A stretch of 64,000 bases of DNA from Burkholderia contaminans (lineage in GTDB: Bacteria; Pseudomonadota; Gammaproteobacteria; Burkholderiales; Burkholderiaceae). Positions 28,201-36,928 of this stretch are shown here, piece by piece (the stretch's first letter is position 1; every line of letters starts with the position of its first letter). The stretch lies in NCBI RefSeq assembly GCF_029633825.1, contig NZ_CP090642.1, positions 62,001 to 126,000 of the forward strand, given 5' to 3'. Below the pieces are notes generated by a model that saw nothing but the letters and a program-made list of their open reading frames with translations, searched no databases and was not told the DNA's origin. A program made the position numbers and the translations under genes.

Positions 28201-29670
28201 ATGAAGCATCTGCTCAAGGACACGTCATTGTGGCGCGAGGGCGCCTATGTTGGCGGTGAATGGCTCAACGAGACGCCCCATGGCCGCTATCCGCTGCGTA
28301 ATCCGGCGAATGGCGATGTGCTGGTGGAACTTCCGCGCTGTCAGCAGGCGGAAGCCGTTCATGCCATCGAGGTGGCGCACCGTACGCACCTGGACTGGCG
28401 CAAGACCACGGCGAAGCATCGCTCCGAGGTGCTGCGCCGGTGGTACGAGCTGATTGTCCAGAACCGCGAGGACCTGGCCACGCTGATCACGCTTGAGGAG
28501 GGGAAGCCCCTTTCAGAAGCGCGTGGCGAAATGGATTATGCGGCATCGTTCATCCAGTGGTTCTCCGAAGAAGCCAAGCGCGTACGCGGCGACGTCATTC
28601 CCGCGCCCAAGGACACCCAGCGCATCGTCGTGCTCAAGCAGCCCATTGGCGTGTGCGCTGCGATCACGCCCTGGAACTTCCCGGCTGCGATGATCACCCG
28701 AAAGGCGGGGCCGGCGCTGGCGGCAGGCTGTTCCATGGTCGTGAAGCCGGCCAGCCAGACACCGCTGACGGCCCTCGCGTTGGCCGAGCTGGCGCTGCGA
28801 GCCGGCGTGCCTGCCGGCCTGTTCAGCGTCCTGACGGGTAACGATACCCGTATCCTCGGCAATGAACTGACCACCCATCCGCTGGTTCGCAAGATCACCT
28901 TCACCGGATCGACCGAAGTCGGTCGGGTATTGCTGCAGCAGGCGGCGAGCACCGTGAAGAAATGCTCGATGGAGCTGGGCGGCAACGCCCCCGTCCTGGT
29001 GTTCGACGACGCGGATCTCGACACGGCAGTGGAGGGTGTCATCGCTTCCAAGTTTCGCAATACCGGACAGGCCTGCATCAGCGCCAATCGTATCTATGTC
29101 CAGGACGGGATCTACGACGCCTTCGCGCAACGCATGGCGGAACGCGTCGCGCAACTCAAGGTGGGCAATGGCCTGGCGGACGGCGTTCAGCAGGGTCCGC
29201 TGATTGATGATGGCGCGGTGACTAAAGTAGAGGAGCACATCGCCGACGCGGTTGCTGGCGGCGCGCGTGTCAAGCTTGGCGGCAAGCGCCATGCTTTGGG
29301 CGGCTGCTTCTTCGAGCCGACGATATTGGTCGATGTCCAGCCCTCGATGATGGTCGCGCGCGAGGAAACCTTTGGTCCGGTGGCGCCATTGTTCCGCTTC
29401 CACACCGAGGACGAGGCGCTGCGGCTCGCCAACGATACGGAATTCGGCCTGGCTGCTTACCTGTATAGCCGTGACGCCTCGCGTATCTGGCGTGTGTCGG
29501 CGGGGATCGAATCCGGTATGGTCGGCATCAACTGTGGCCTGATTTCGAATGAGGTGGCGCCGTTTGGCGGCGTCAAGCAGAGCGGCCTCGGGCGCGAAGG
29601 GTCTCAGTACGGCATCGAAGAGTTCCTTGAGCTCAAGTACCTTTGCTGGGACGGCCTGGACGCCGTTTGA
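28201..29670 (+). CDS. Succinate-semialdehyde dehydrogenase-like aldehyde dehydrogenase
   Basis: 489 residues from the ATG at 28201 (AAGGTG site), 11 bases after the aldolase. It has the GabD-like ALDH layout: TPWNFPAAMITRKAGPALAA, the NAD segment FTGSTEVGR, the general base in MELGGNAPVLVFDDAD, and the catalytic Cys in FRNTGQACIS near residue 288. It oxidises a semialdehyde to the acid. Succinate semialdehyde is the best match by family, and sucCD elsewhere in the window would handle succinate. A longer semialdehyde from an alicyclic ring is also possible. Confidence 0.85.
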   Translation: MKHLLKDTSLWREGAYVGGEWLNETPHGRYPLRNPANGDVLVELPRCQQAEAVHAIEVAHRTHLDWRKTTAKHRSEVLRRWYELIVQNREDLATLITLEEGKPLSEARGEMDYAASFIQWFSEEAKRVRGDVIPAPKDTQRIVVLKQPIGVCAAITPWNFPAAMITRKAGPALAAGCSMVVKPASQTPLTALALAELALRAGVPAGLFSVLTGNDTRILGNELTTHPLVRKITFTGSTEVGRVLLQQAASTVKKCSMELGGNAPVLVFDDADLDTAVEGVIASKFRNTGQACISANRIYVQDGIYDAFAQRMAERVAQLKVGNGLADGVQQGPLIDDGAVTKVEEHIADAVAGGARVKLGGKRHALGGCFFEPTILVDVQPSMMVAREETFGPVAPLFRFHTEDEALRLANDTEFGLAAYLYSRDASRIWRVSAGIESGMVGINCGLISNEVAPFGGVKQSGLGREGSQYGIEEFLELKYLCWDGLDAV

Positions 29671-30430
29671 CGCGGTTTAGGGAAGCAGACAGCGGGGGCA
29701 TGACGAAGGACTGGTGCGGCTGTGCCGTTCCGATGAGGTTCCGGACGGCGAGGCGCGCGACATGTAACGAGACGAACATCTCATTCACATGCCAGGTGCT
29801 GCCCGGTCTGCTGCCGAGCAGCCTTGGCGCGAGGCGCAAAGCCAGCACCGAATTTCTTGTCGGACCGCGTCGCTAACGTGACGACGCCTACAAAATCGAG
29901 CTATCGATAAATCGGAAAGCTGCATTCCGCTGACATGGTCGTCCCGATCAGTTCAGAGATATAGAATGGCTTGCAGGAGGAAGACAATATGAATATCGAA
30001 AAGCGGGACTCCCGATGAACCCTGACATGTCTGCGACTCTTTATTGTCGGATGGCGACGTAGCGGCGGACCGCTACGGGCCCCGGCAATACGGATGCCTG
30101 ATCGCTTCATGAAAATGCCGCGGCAGGGGCTCGTCGCTTAGGGATTGCCAGTAGCCGACGATCCTGATAGCGCGGACATGATTGGTCGTCCCCCCTGCTG
30201 AGGAGCAAATACTATGCCCCCTCTCCTTAAAGATCCGGCCCCTGTGGCGCTATGGTGGCGTCGTCACGTTAGCGACGAGGTCCGGTAGTATTGCAGAAAT
30301 TTGAATTTCATCCATATCTCCCTCGTAATAGACTCGAACATACACTAATTAAGTTAATTCGGAATCAATTGTATTGAATCCGTACGAGAAAATTTAACGA
30401 GGCGCGACCAAAATGCGGGAACCGGATCTC
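29671..30430. other. Gene-poor stretch with gene scraps
   Basis: 760 bases without an intact gene. It contains a Rieske ferredoxin scrap (29702-29767). Around 30015-30090, a frame-shifted stretch reading LLSDGDVAADRY resembles the start of an ornithine cyclodeaminase-like gene. The last 130 bases are AT-richer than the surroundings and probably hold the promoter of the SDR at 30431. Confidence 0.4.
29702..29767 (+). pseudogene. Rieske ferredoxin N-terminal scrap
   Basis: One frame reads GLVRLCRSDEVPDGEARDM and then stops. That is the typical opening of Rieske-type ferredoxins (compare RRVLLGRRDEIADGAARGF in the intact gene at 35195). No cluster-binding motif follows. It is too short to be certain. 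Confidence 0.35.
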
Positions 30431-31207
30431 ATGGAACTGAAAGATAAGGTGGCGCTCGTCACTGGTGGTGGCAGCGGGATCGGTGCGGAGATCGCGCGGC
30501 AGCTGGCTGGAGCTGGCGCAGCTGTCGTAATTTCGGACATTAACCTTGATGCGGCAGAAGCAGTGAAATCGGGCATCGTCGGTCAAGGGTATAAAGCAAT
30601 CGCCGTCGAGCACGATGTGACCAGCGCAACATCCGCCTTCGAGCTCGTCGCCAAGGCGGAAGCGGACCTTGGAGCAATTGATATCCTGGTCAACAATGCC
30701 GGTGTCAGCGGCAACTCGCCGTTTCTTGAGATGACGGAAGAGGAGTGGGACCGTGTCGTCAACATTAATCTGAAGGGACACTTCCTCACTACCCGCGCGG
30801 TTCTTCCTGGTATGGTTGCTCGATCCTATGGCAGGGTGATCAATATGTCGTCGATCTGCGGAAAACAGGGCTACCCAAACATAGCTCATTACTGCAGTTC
30901 GAAGTTTGCAATTATTGGCTTCACGCAGAGCCTTGCAAAAGAGTTCGCTGCATCCGGCATAACTGTTAATTCTATCTGCCCTGGGATTATCGACACGCCA
31001 ATCAACCAGCATGTCGTCGGCCGGATCGCGAGTGATGCCGGTGTTTCTCGCGATTCCGCTTGGCTCGACCTAGTCTCCAATATCCCACAAGGCCATCCGC
31101 AGACTTGCCTCGATGTCGCAAGAATGACTCTTTATCTGGCTTCGGATTGGGCAGCCAATATGACTGGCGGTTCATATCATGTTGATGGCGGCTGCGTCAT
31201 GACGTGA
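30431..31207 (+). CDS. Classical SDR oxidoreductase
   Basis: 258 residues from the ATG at 30431. The TGGGSGIGAEIARQLAGAG cofactor motif, NNAGVSG, catalytic Ser in INMSSICG, and Tyr-x3-Lys (YCSSKFAIIG) are all present, ending in GGSYHVDGGCVMT. It resembles 3-hydroxybutyrate or acetoin-type and cyclic-alcohol dehydrogenases (FabG-like). The coding sequence looks less GC-rich than its neighbours and has no tight operon partner, which suggests separate acquisition. Its substrate is unknown; an alicyclic alcohol intermediate would fit the context. Confidence 0.85.
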   Translation: MELKDKVALVTGGGSGIGAEIARQLAGAGAAVVISDINLDAAEAVKSGIVGQGYKAIAVEHDVTSATSAFELVAKAEADLGAIDILVNNAGVSGNSPFLEMTEEEWDRVVNINLKGHFLTTRAVLPGMVARSYGRVINMSSICGKQGYPNIAHYCSSKFAIIGFTQSLAKEFAASGITVNSICPGIIDTPINQHVVGRIASDAGVSRDSAWLDLVSNIPQGHPQTCLDVARMTLYLASDWAANMTGGSYHVDGGCVMT

Positions 31208-31406
31208 CCGGAAGTTTGCATATCGTTTTGAAAGCGGGGTCTTCGGGCCCGAGGAATTGCGACGCAGGTTTCGGCAGCTGGGATAGTACAGGCCGAATTC
31301 CAGCATCGATCCCTTCCGGGAGTTGTTCATCGACGCGCTTTCGAAACACGCATGTACTACCAGCCGATCATCAGCGTCGGCGTTTGAAACAGGAGAAGGA
31401 CCGGCT

Positions 31407-32186
31407 ATGAGCAGGACATTTATCGACTTGTCGATCACGCTCGAAAACGATGTCGTGAGCGATCCACCGTTCATGAAGCCGCAGATCACGTACGAGACCC
31501 ACCAGAGCACGATGAACGAACTGGGGCATTTCTTCCCAGGCGTGACGGCGGAGCAGTTGGCGGGTGGGGAAGGTTTCTGTGCTGCGGAATGGGTGAAGTT
31601 GACGACGCACAACGGAACGCACCTTGATGCACCCTATCATTACCACCCCACGATGAACCGTGGCGAACGTGCCATCACGATCGACGAGGTGCCGCTTGAA
31701 TGGTGCTTCCAGCCGGGCGTGAAGCTCGATTTTCGCCATTTCCCCGATGGTCACGTCGTTACGGCCGCCGAAGTCGAGGCGGAGCTGGCGCGGATCGGTC
31801 ACGAACTCCGTCCGCTGGACATCGTGCTGGTCAATACCTCGGCGGGTCAAGCTCTGGGACGTCCGGACTTTGTCAACATCGGCTGTGGCATGGGATATGA
31901 GGCAACCATGTATCTCACCAGCCGAGGTGTGCGGGTGACCGGAACCGACGCCTGGTCGTGGGACGCGCCGTTCAGCTATACCGCGCAGAAGGTCAAGGAG
32001 ACCGGCGACACCGCGCTGATCTGGGAGGGTCACAAGGCGGGTCGCGATATCGGCTATTGCCACCTGGAGAAGCTGCACAATCTGGAAGCCTTGCCGGCGA
32101 ACGGCTTCACGGTGAGTTGCTTTCCGCACAAGATCAAAGGCGCTTCGGCTGGTTGGACCCGCGCCGTCGCAATCATCGACGCCTGA
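31407..32186 (+). CDS. Cyclase-family metal-dependent hydrolase (kynurenine formamidase-like fold)
   Basis: 259 residues from the ATG at 31407, preceded by AGGAGAAGG. The family signature HNGTHLDAPYHY (residues about 71-82) carries the metal ligands, and TGTDAWSWDAPF follows in the second half. Members hydrolyse amides, lactones or cyclic diketones. Longer forms like this one occur in aromatic and isatin-type pathways. It is 46 bases upstream of FAH copy B. A second copy with a nonsense codon lies at 37900-38370 on the other strand. Confidence 0.85.
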   Translation: MSRTFIDLSITLENDVVSDPPFMKPQITYETHQSTMNELGHFFPGVTAEQLAGGEGFCAAEWVKLTTHNGTHLDAPYHYHPTMNRGERAITIDEVPLEWCFQPGVKLDFRHFPDGHVVTAAEVEAELARIGHELRPLDIVLVNTSAGQALGRPDFVNIGCGMGYEATMYLTSRGVRVTGTDAWSWDAPFSYTAQKVKETGDTALIWEGHKAGRDIGYCHLEKLHNLEALPANGFTVSCFPHKIKGASAGWTRAVAIIDA

Positions 32187-32232
32187 TCGGCGGCCGCCAT
32201 CGTCCCATCGATAACAGTTTGGATTTCGAATC

Positions 32233-33198
32233 ATGAGACTAGCCACCTTGCGCTCGGGGACGCCCGACGGACAGCTTGTAGTCGTGTCGCGCGACAATAT
32301 GCGGTTCCTTCCCGGTCCGACCGCCAATCTCCAAGCACTTCTCGAACGATGGGACGAGGAAAGCGCCGTTGTGGCGGAGCGAGCGCGGCGCCTTGATGCC
32401 GGCGAGGGCGAGCCACTCGACCCGGCGTTCTGTCTCGCGCCGTTGCCGCGCGCGTGGCAATGGCTCGACGCCTCCGCCTTCAGTACCCATGGGCGGCTGA
32501 TCACGGAGGCGTTCAAGCTCGAGCCGGTGGCAACTGATCCACCGCTTATGTACCAGGGGTTGTCGCACCGTTTCCTTGCGCCGCGTGAGGACGTTGTGCT
32601 TCGCACGCAGGACTTTGGCCTCGATTTCGAGGGCGAGTTCGGCGTTATCACGGACGCCGTTCCCATGGGGGTCAGCGCGCGGGACGCGCTGGGCCACATT
32701 AAGCTCGTCGTGGTCATCAACGACTGGTCTCAGCGCGCCTTCACGATGAGCGAGATGAAGCGCGGTTTCGGTTGGCTTCATGCCAAGCCCGCTTCGTCGA
32801 TCGCCCCGGTCTGCGTGTCGCCGGACGAGCTGGGCGGCGCCTGGGAGGAGGGGCGCGTGTGCCTGCCGCTTCATGTCTCCTGGAACGGCGAACTGTTTGG
32901 TCGGCCAAACGGCAGCGAGATGGATGTCGGCTTTCACGATCTGATCGCTTATGCGGCTCAAACCCGTGATCTCCCTGCCGGGACGATCATCGGTTCGGGC
33001 ACCGTCTCCAACGTTGACTATGCCGAATGCGGCTCGGCATGCATCGCCGAGCGGCGCGCCATCGAAGCGATCGCCACGGGCAGTGCCGTGACGCCGTTTC
33101 TGGCGTTCGGCGATGTTGTGCGTTTGGAAGCGCGCTCGGATAGCGGTGATCCGCTCTTCGGTGTGATCGAGCAGCGGATCGTACCGTTCAGTGGGTAG
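32233..33198 (+). CDS. Fumarylacetoacetate hydrolase family protein, copy B
   Basis: 321 residues, homologous over its whole length to copy A (15806-16792). Metal ligands are in DFEGEFGVIT and VVINDWSQR, and the C-terminal SGTVSNVDY and DPLFGVIEQRIV segments match copy A. It follows the cyclase-family gene by 46 bases on the same strand. It may hydrolyse the same ring-fission product as copy A or a related one. Confidence 0.87.
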   Translation: MRLATLRSGTPDGQLVVVSRDNMRFLPGPTANLQALLERWDEESAVVAERARRLDAGEGEPLDPAFCLAPLPRAWQWLDASAFSTHGRLITEAFKLEPVATDPPLMYQGLSHRFLAPREDVVLRTQDFGLDFEGEFGVITDAVPMGVSARDALGHIKLVVVINDWSQRAFTMSEMKRGFGWLHAKPASSIAPVCVSPDELGGAWEEGRVCLPLHVSWNGELFGRPNGSEMDVGFHDLIAYAAQTRDLPAGTIIGSGTVSNVDYAECGSACIAERRAIEAIATGSAVTPFLAFGDVVRLEARSDSGDPLFGVIEQRIVPFSG

Positions 33199-33452
33199 CA
33201 GCGCCAGCGCTTTGGGGGCTTCGTTTAGGGTCAGCAAAGGGAGGGGCTTTCCTCTGTACGTGTTCCCGGTGGGGGGTGTTGCCGACAACTTAGCTGAAGC
33301 CTTTAGGCTCACGGCAGCGCCTAAGGATTAGCCTTGTTTGCACTCTTCGGAGTGGTATCCAAAAATGCGATGGCTCCGATCTGCAGAATCGATTTTTGGA
33401 ATATATGGCCGCTCGGTAAGCTCTCGTTGGTCATCCGCAGGGAGCTGCCACG

Positions 33453-34217
33453 GTGTTCAAGTATTTCCCCACCAATTACGTCTGGAATCTGTCGGTCAAC
33501 CTGGCCATCGAGATGGGCGTCCGCTTGGGTGAGATCGAAGAGATGTGCACGCTGCAGCAGGAAGTGGCCATGCAGCCGGATGCCGCCGGCACCACGGCGT
33601 TTCGCGAAACCTGGGCTCGCATGGCCGACAAGCAGTGCGCGCTGGCCGAAGAGGACGAGGCCCGCGGCCGGCTGATTTCGGTCGGCGACAAGTATGGCCG
33701 CGCCGCCACCTATTACCTGACCGCGGAACGGCTGCAGGCGCATGGCGCCGCAGACCGCCTGGAGCGGTACCGCCGCTTCCTCGACGTGTTCGCCGGCAAT
33801 GGCGACGCGTTGCGTCTGCACGGCATGCATGCGGTGTACAACGGCGAACTGTGGAGAAACGCGTGGCGCGCGAGGGCAGTTTCCCGGTGCCGCACTACTG
33901 GGAGCACGCGCGCTGGGTCTGAGGCGCCCAGGACACGGACGAATTCGTGCGCATCGCCGAGAACGTCCACCTCGATGGCATCCTCCACCGCATCGAGGTG
34001 CCGCTCCTGCTCACCCACGGCGCCCGGGATTCGCAGATCCCGCTGCACTGGGCCGAGCGCACTTACGAGCAATTGGTCAACAGCCCTAAGCGTGAACTGA
34101 AGATTTTCACCGAACGCGAGGGCGGCGTGCAGCACAGCAGCTTCGACAATTCGACCAACGCCGGCCTATATCGCCGACTGGGTCGCCGAGACGCTGGGCG
34201 GGCGCACGGCGCGCTGA
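33453..34217 (+). pseudogene. Alpha/beta C-C hydrolase, copy B, destroyed
   Basis: The first 115 codons match the hydrolase at 12515-13687 almost residue for residue (MFKYFPTNYVWNLSVNLAIE). Two internal deletions then remove the region before the lid and the whole nucleophile elbow. A frame change, a TGG-to-TGA nonsense change after WEHARWV, and a further frame change near 34170 follow. The end of the match (LYIADWVAETLGGRTAR) is still readable. The catalytic Ser is gone, so no active enzyme can be made. The 250 bases before it hold no gene. Confidence 0.88.
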
Positions 34218-34244
34218 GCGTCTTTCCATTAGCTGGAGACTCCC

Positions 34245-35189
34245 ATGAATATTCTCGGACCAGACGCGCTGGTGTTCGGCGTCGATGATGTAGCCGCGTG
34301 CGCGCAATTTCTATCCGACTACGGTCTACAACCAGTCGACGTGACGGCGACGGGCGGCCGCTTCGAGGCGCTGGACGGCACCGCGGTGGTGATCGCCGCC
34401 AAGGACGATCCGGCGCTGCCGGCTCCGCTGCCCACCGGGGCCATGCTGCGCAAGACCGTCTATGGTATGGCCGACCAGACGGCACTGGAGGCGATCTACG
34501 ACGAATTGGCGCGAGACCGCGACGTGCGCCGTTTGCCGGACGGTTCGCTGGAGACGGTGGATGACTTCGGTTTCGTTCTCGGATTCCAGGTCAGCTGCCG
34601 CAAGCCGCTCGCGCTGCCGGCAGAAGCCGTGAATGCACCCGGCGCGGCGGCGCAGCGTCCGGCCAACGTGATCGGTGCAGATGAGCACGCGGAGGCACGC
34701 CCGCGCACGCTGTCGCACGTGGTGTACTTCGTGCCGGACGCGGTCAAGGCGGAGGCGTTCTATGTCGAGCGCCTTGGCTTCCGCTGCACCGACCGCTTCA
34801 CCGGCGTCGGCCCCTTCCTGCAGCCGGCCGGCACGCTGGACCACCATACGCTGTTCCTGATCCAGACTCCGCCGTTCATGCAGGGCTGCGAACACTTCAC
34901 CTTCCACATGGGCGGCCCCACCGAGGTAATGCAGGCCGGCACGCGTCTGGTGAACAAGGGCTACCAGTCGTTCTGGGGGCCGGGCCGCCACAAGTTCGGC
35001 TCCAACTGGTTCTGGTACTTCAACAGCCCGCTCGGCTGCCATATCGAATACGACGCCGATATGGATCTCCACGACGAGCAGTGGGCCGCGCGCGAAGCGC
35101 CGATGGGCGCCGATGCCTCGCAGCTGTTCCTGTTCCAGCATCGCGAAAAGTGGGCGCCGTCCGGCCCGCCGCCTGGTGGCAAGCACTGA
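34245..35189 (+). CDS. Type I extradiol ring-cleavage dioxygenase, copy B
   Basis: 314 residues with an intact frame, strongly similar to copy A (13701-14630). Iron ligands correspond to His in SHVVYFVPD, His in DHHTLFLIQ and Glu in CHIEYDAD. It sits 27 bases after the dead hydrolase, so it has kept its function, or lost it only recently, while its partner decayed. The module-A hydrolase could supply the missing step in trans. Confidence 0.88.
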   Translation: MNILGPDALVFGVDDVAACAQFLSDYGLQPVDVTATGGRFEALDGTAVVIAAKDDPALPAPLPTGAMLRKTVYGMADQTALEAIYDELARDRDVRRLPDGSLETVDDFGFVLGFQVSCRKPLALPAEAVNAPGAAAQRPANVIGADEHAEARPRTLSHVVYFVPDAVKAEAFYVERLGFRCTDRFTGVGPFLQPAGTLDHHTLFLIQTPPFMQGCEHFTFHMGGPTEVMQAGTRLVNKGYQSFWGPGRHKFGSNWFWYFNSPLGCHIEYDADMDLHDEQWAAREAPMGADASQLFLFQHREKWAPSGPPPGGKH

Positions 35190-35194
35190 GTGCC

Positions 35195-35539
35195 GTGCCG
35201 CGCCGCGTTCTACTGGGCCGTCGCGATGAAATCGCCGATGGCGCCGCCCGTGGTTTCGACCCCGACGGCGCCGGCCGTGACAGCTTGTTCGTGGTGGCGA
35301 AGGGCGGAACGCTGTACGGCTATCGGAATGCCTGTCCGCATATGGCCGGGGCCCCGATGGCCTGGCGCAAGCATGCTTATCTGAACGGCGACGGCAGTCG
35401 CATCGTCTGCTTCGCCCACGGGGCGCAATTCCGGCCGGAAGACGGGCGATGCGTCCTTGGGCCTTGCCTGGGGCAAAGCCTGCAGCCGGTGGCACTGGAA
35501 ATCGACAAGATGACAGGCGAGTTGTTCGCCTGGATTTAA
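35195..35539 (+). CDS. Rieske-type [2Fe-2S] ferredoxin
   Basis: 114 residues from a GTG at 35195, 5 bases after the dioxygenase stop; there is no strong ribosome site, so coupling is likely. Rieske ligands are Cys-x-His in RNACPHMAG and Cys-x2-His in IVCFAHGAQF, with a longer spacing (KHAYLNGDG insertion) seen in short oxygenase ferredoxins. It would deliver electrons to a ring-hydroxylating oxygenase, but no oxygenase gene is adjacent. It may assist the oxygenase at 18505 or be left over from a lost one. Confidence 0.8.
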   Translation: MPRRVLLGRRDEIADGAARGFDPDGAGRDSLFVVAKGGTLYGYRNACPHMAGAPMAWRKHAYLNGDGSRIVCFAHGAQFRPEDGRCVLGPCLGQSLQPVALEIDKMTGELFAWI

Positions 35540-35563
35540 CAATGCAATGAAGAGCAGCCCACC

Positions 35564-35745
35564 ATGGCCGTAGCGCATGAGGTTCTGTTGGTGGGCGGTG
35601 GCTTTCCGGCATGTCGGCCGCCATCCAGTTGCGCAAGATCGGCGTCGAGGCCGATTTGATCGAGATTGGACGAGCACCGCCAGATCATGCGCGAGTCGCT
35701 GCAGGCGCTGGCCCATGACCCTATCCAGATCGGCATAAGGCCCGC
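35564..35745 (+). pseudogene. FAD-dependent monooxygenase remnant with large internal deletion
   Basis: An ATG at 35564 opens MAVAHEVLLVGGGF and, after a one-base frame change, SGMSAAIQLRKIGVEADLIE, the FAD-binding start of PHBH-like hydroxylases. It then jumps to EHRQIMRESLQALAHDPIQI, which looks like the C-terminal end of the same family. About 300 residues are missing. A terminator follows immediately. Confidence 0.6.
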
Positions 35746-35776
35746 TTTCCTTGCCGGAAAGCGGGCCTTGTTGTTT
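35737..35776 (+). terminator. Strong rho-independent terminator of module B
   Basis: A perfect 14-base-pair hairpin (AAGGCCCGCTTTCC, 5-base loop, then its complement) is followed by GTTGTTT. It closes the rightward module-B transcript and could also serve the leftward remnants. Confidence 0.8.
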
Positions 35777-35799
35777 ATGCAGAGGGGTTTGCGCGCCAT

Positions 35800-36720
35800 A
35801 TCGTGCTTCATTTCCATCACTAGCCGATCCAGAAAGCGCGCCGCCTCGGCAGTGTCGCCGGGCAGCCTTGCTGCTTTCGCGGCTGCCACCGGCGATTCGG
35901 TTCACCTGGCCGGCGATGGCAGCGCCGGCCGCGCTCTGCTCGCGCAAGGCCTGCGTGATCTGTGCACCAGGGGCAGTACCTGTTGAGCACTGGCGCGGAT
36001 CGAAGCGATCGCGTCGGCGCCGATCTGGGCGGGCGCGGTGCCGTCTTACTGCATGCCGTCGGACGCCGTAGCCATTAACTGGCGCATATGACGGTGCGAG
36101 CGATGTCGTCGGCGGATTGGCCGGTGCGCTCCGCCAATTTGCGCACTACGTCGGCCACCACGGCGAGGCCGCTCCCCTGATCGCCAGCGCGCGCCGCCTC
36201 GATACAGGCGTTGAACGCCAGCAGACTGGTCTGATCGGCGATGTCCTTGATCACGTTGACGATGGCGTAGATGCTGGCGATGGTCTGCTCGATCACGCCA
36301 CCACCGGCCCCGGCCGTTCTTCCGCCGCACCGCGTCCTCCACTTAGGCGGCTTACGAGGGAATATGCCGGATCTGGCCGCCGACCCGTTGCATCCCGCTC
36401 GCCATCTGGATGGCGGCGCTGTCGGCTTGTTGAGCGCTTTCGCTCAGAGTGTCGATTGATGTCGACAGCGTTCCCGCGTTATTGGCCAGCTCGCCAATCT
36501 GGCCGTACATCTAGCGCCAGCCTTGCTGCATGGCTACCAGCAGGCGGTTGAAGGTTTGTACGGCGCTGCCGATTTCATCGCGCCGCAGCACGGGCACGAG
36601 CCGTGTCAATGCGAGTTCCAGCTCGATCTTTTCCACTTCCTGGCACAGACTGGCCAGCGGGCGTTGCAAGGCCCGCCCTCGCAGGGCGCCGCCGGTGGCC
36701 ACGGTCAGCAAGGCGATGCC
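35800..36720 (-). pseudogene. Methyl-accepting chemotaxis protein remnant
   Basis: Reading leftward, a HAMP-like piece (LEVEKIELELALTRLVPVLR region, DEIGSAVQTFNRLL), then [20 protein letters not shown], then the conserved signalling tip [20 protein letters not shown] with [20 protein letters not shown] are found, separated by stops and frame changes. The receptor front with sensor and membrane segments is absent. The last part towards 35800 is barely recognisable. It is dead as a receptor. Confidence 0.65.
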
Positions 36721-36804
36721 ACGCGGTGACGCGCCATCGCTGACGATGACGGCTTTGCCGGCGGCGTTGTGGCCGGTGACGATGCGCCGATAGGGCGGGT
36801 GCAT
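36721..36804 (-). pseudogene. Start of a cupin-like gene joined to the chemoreceptor remnant
   Basis: The ATG at 36804 (minus strand) opens HPPYRRIVTGHNAAGKAVIV and SDGASPR, which I recognise as the usual start of small cupin-domain proteins often found divergent to LysR genes in catabolic loci. After 28 codons the frame runs directly into the chemoreceptor remnant. The intact LysR gene at 36929 is divergent, so the pair probably once formed a regulator/target unit. Confidence 0.45.
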
Positions 36805-36928
36805 GGGTGGCCCCCTGGTCGGTTTCTGTTTTCTCCAAGCAAGGCATTGGTAAGTGGCGCACAGGTATTTGACTAATCGTTTGGTCGGACTGAATATATT
36901 GAAAAACAAGATACATAGTGGAGACGGC

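Noticed and set aside
31371..32720. 449-codon minus-strand frame opposite the cyclase and FAH genes
   Set aside because: Shadow frame; both plus-strand genes have motifs and ribosome sites.
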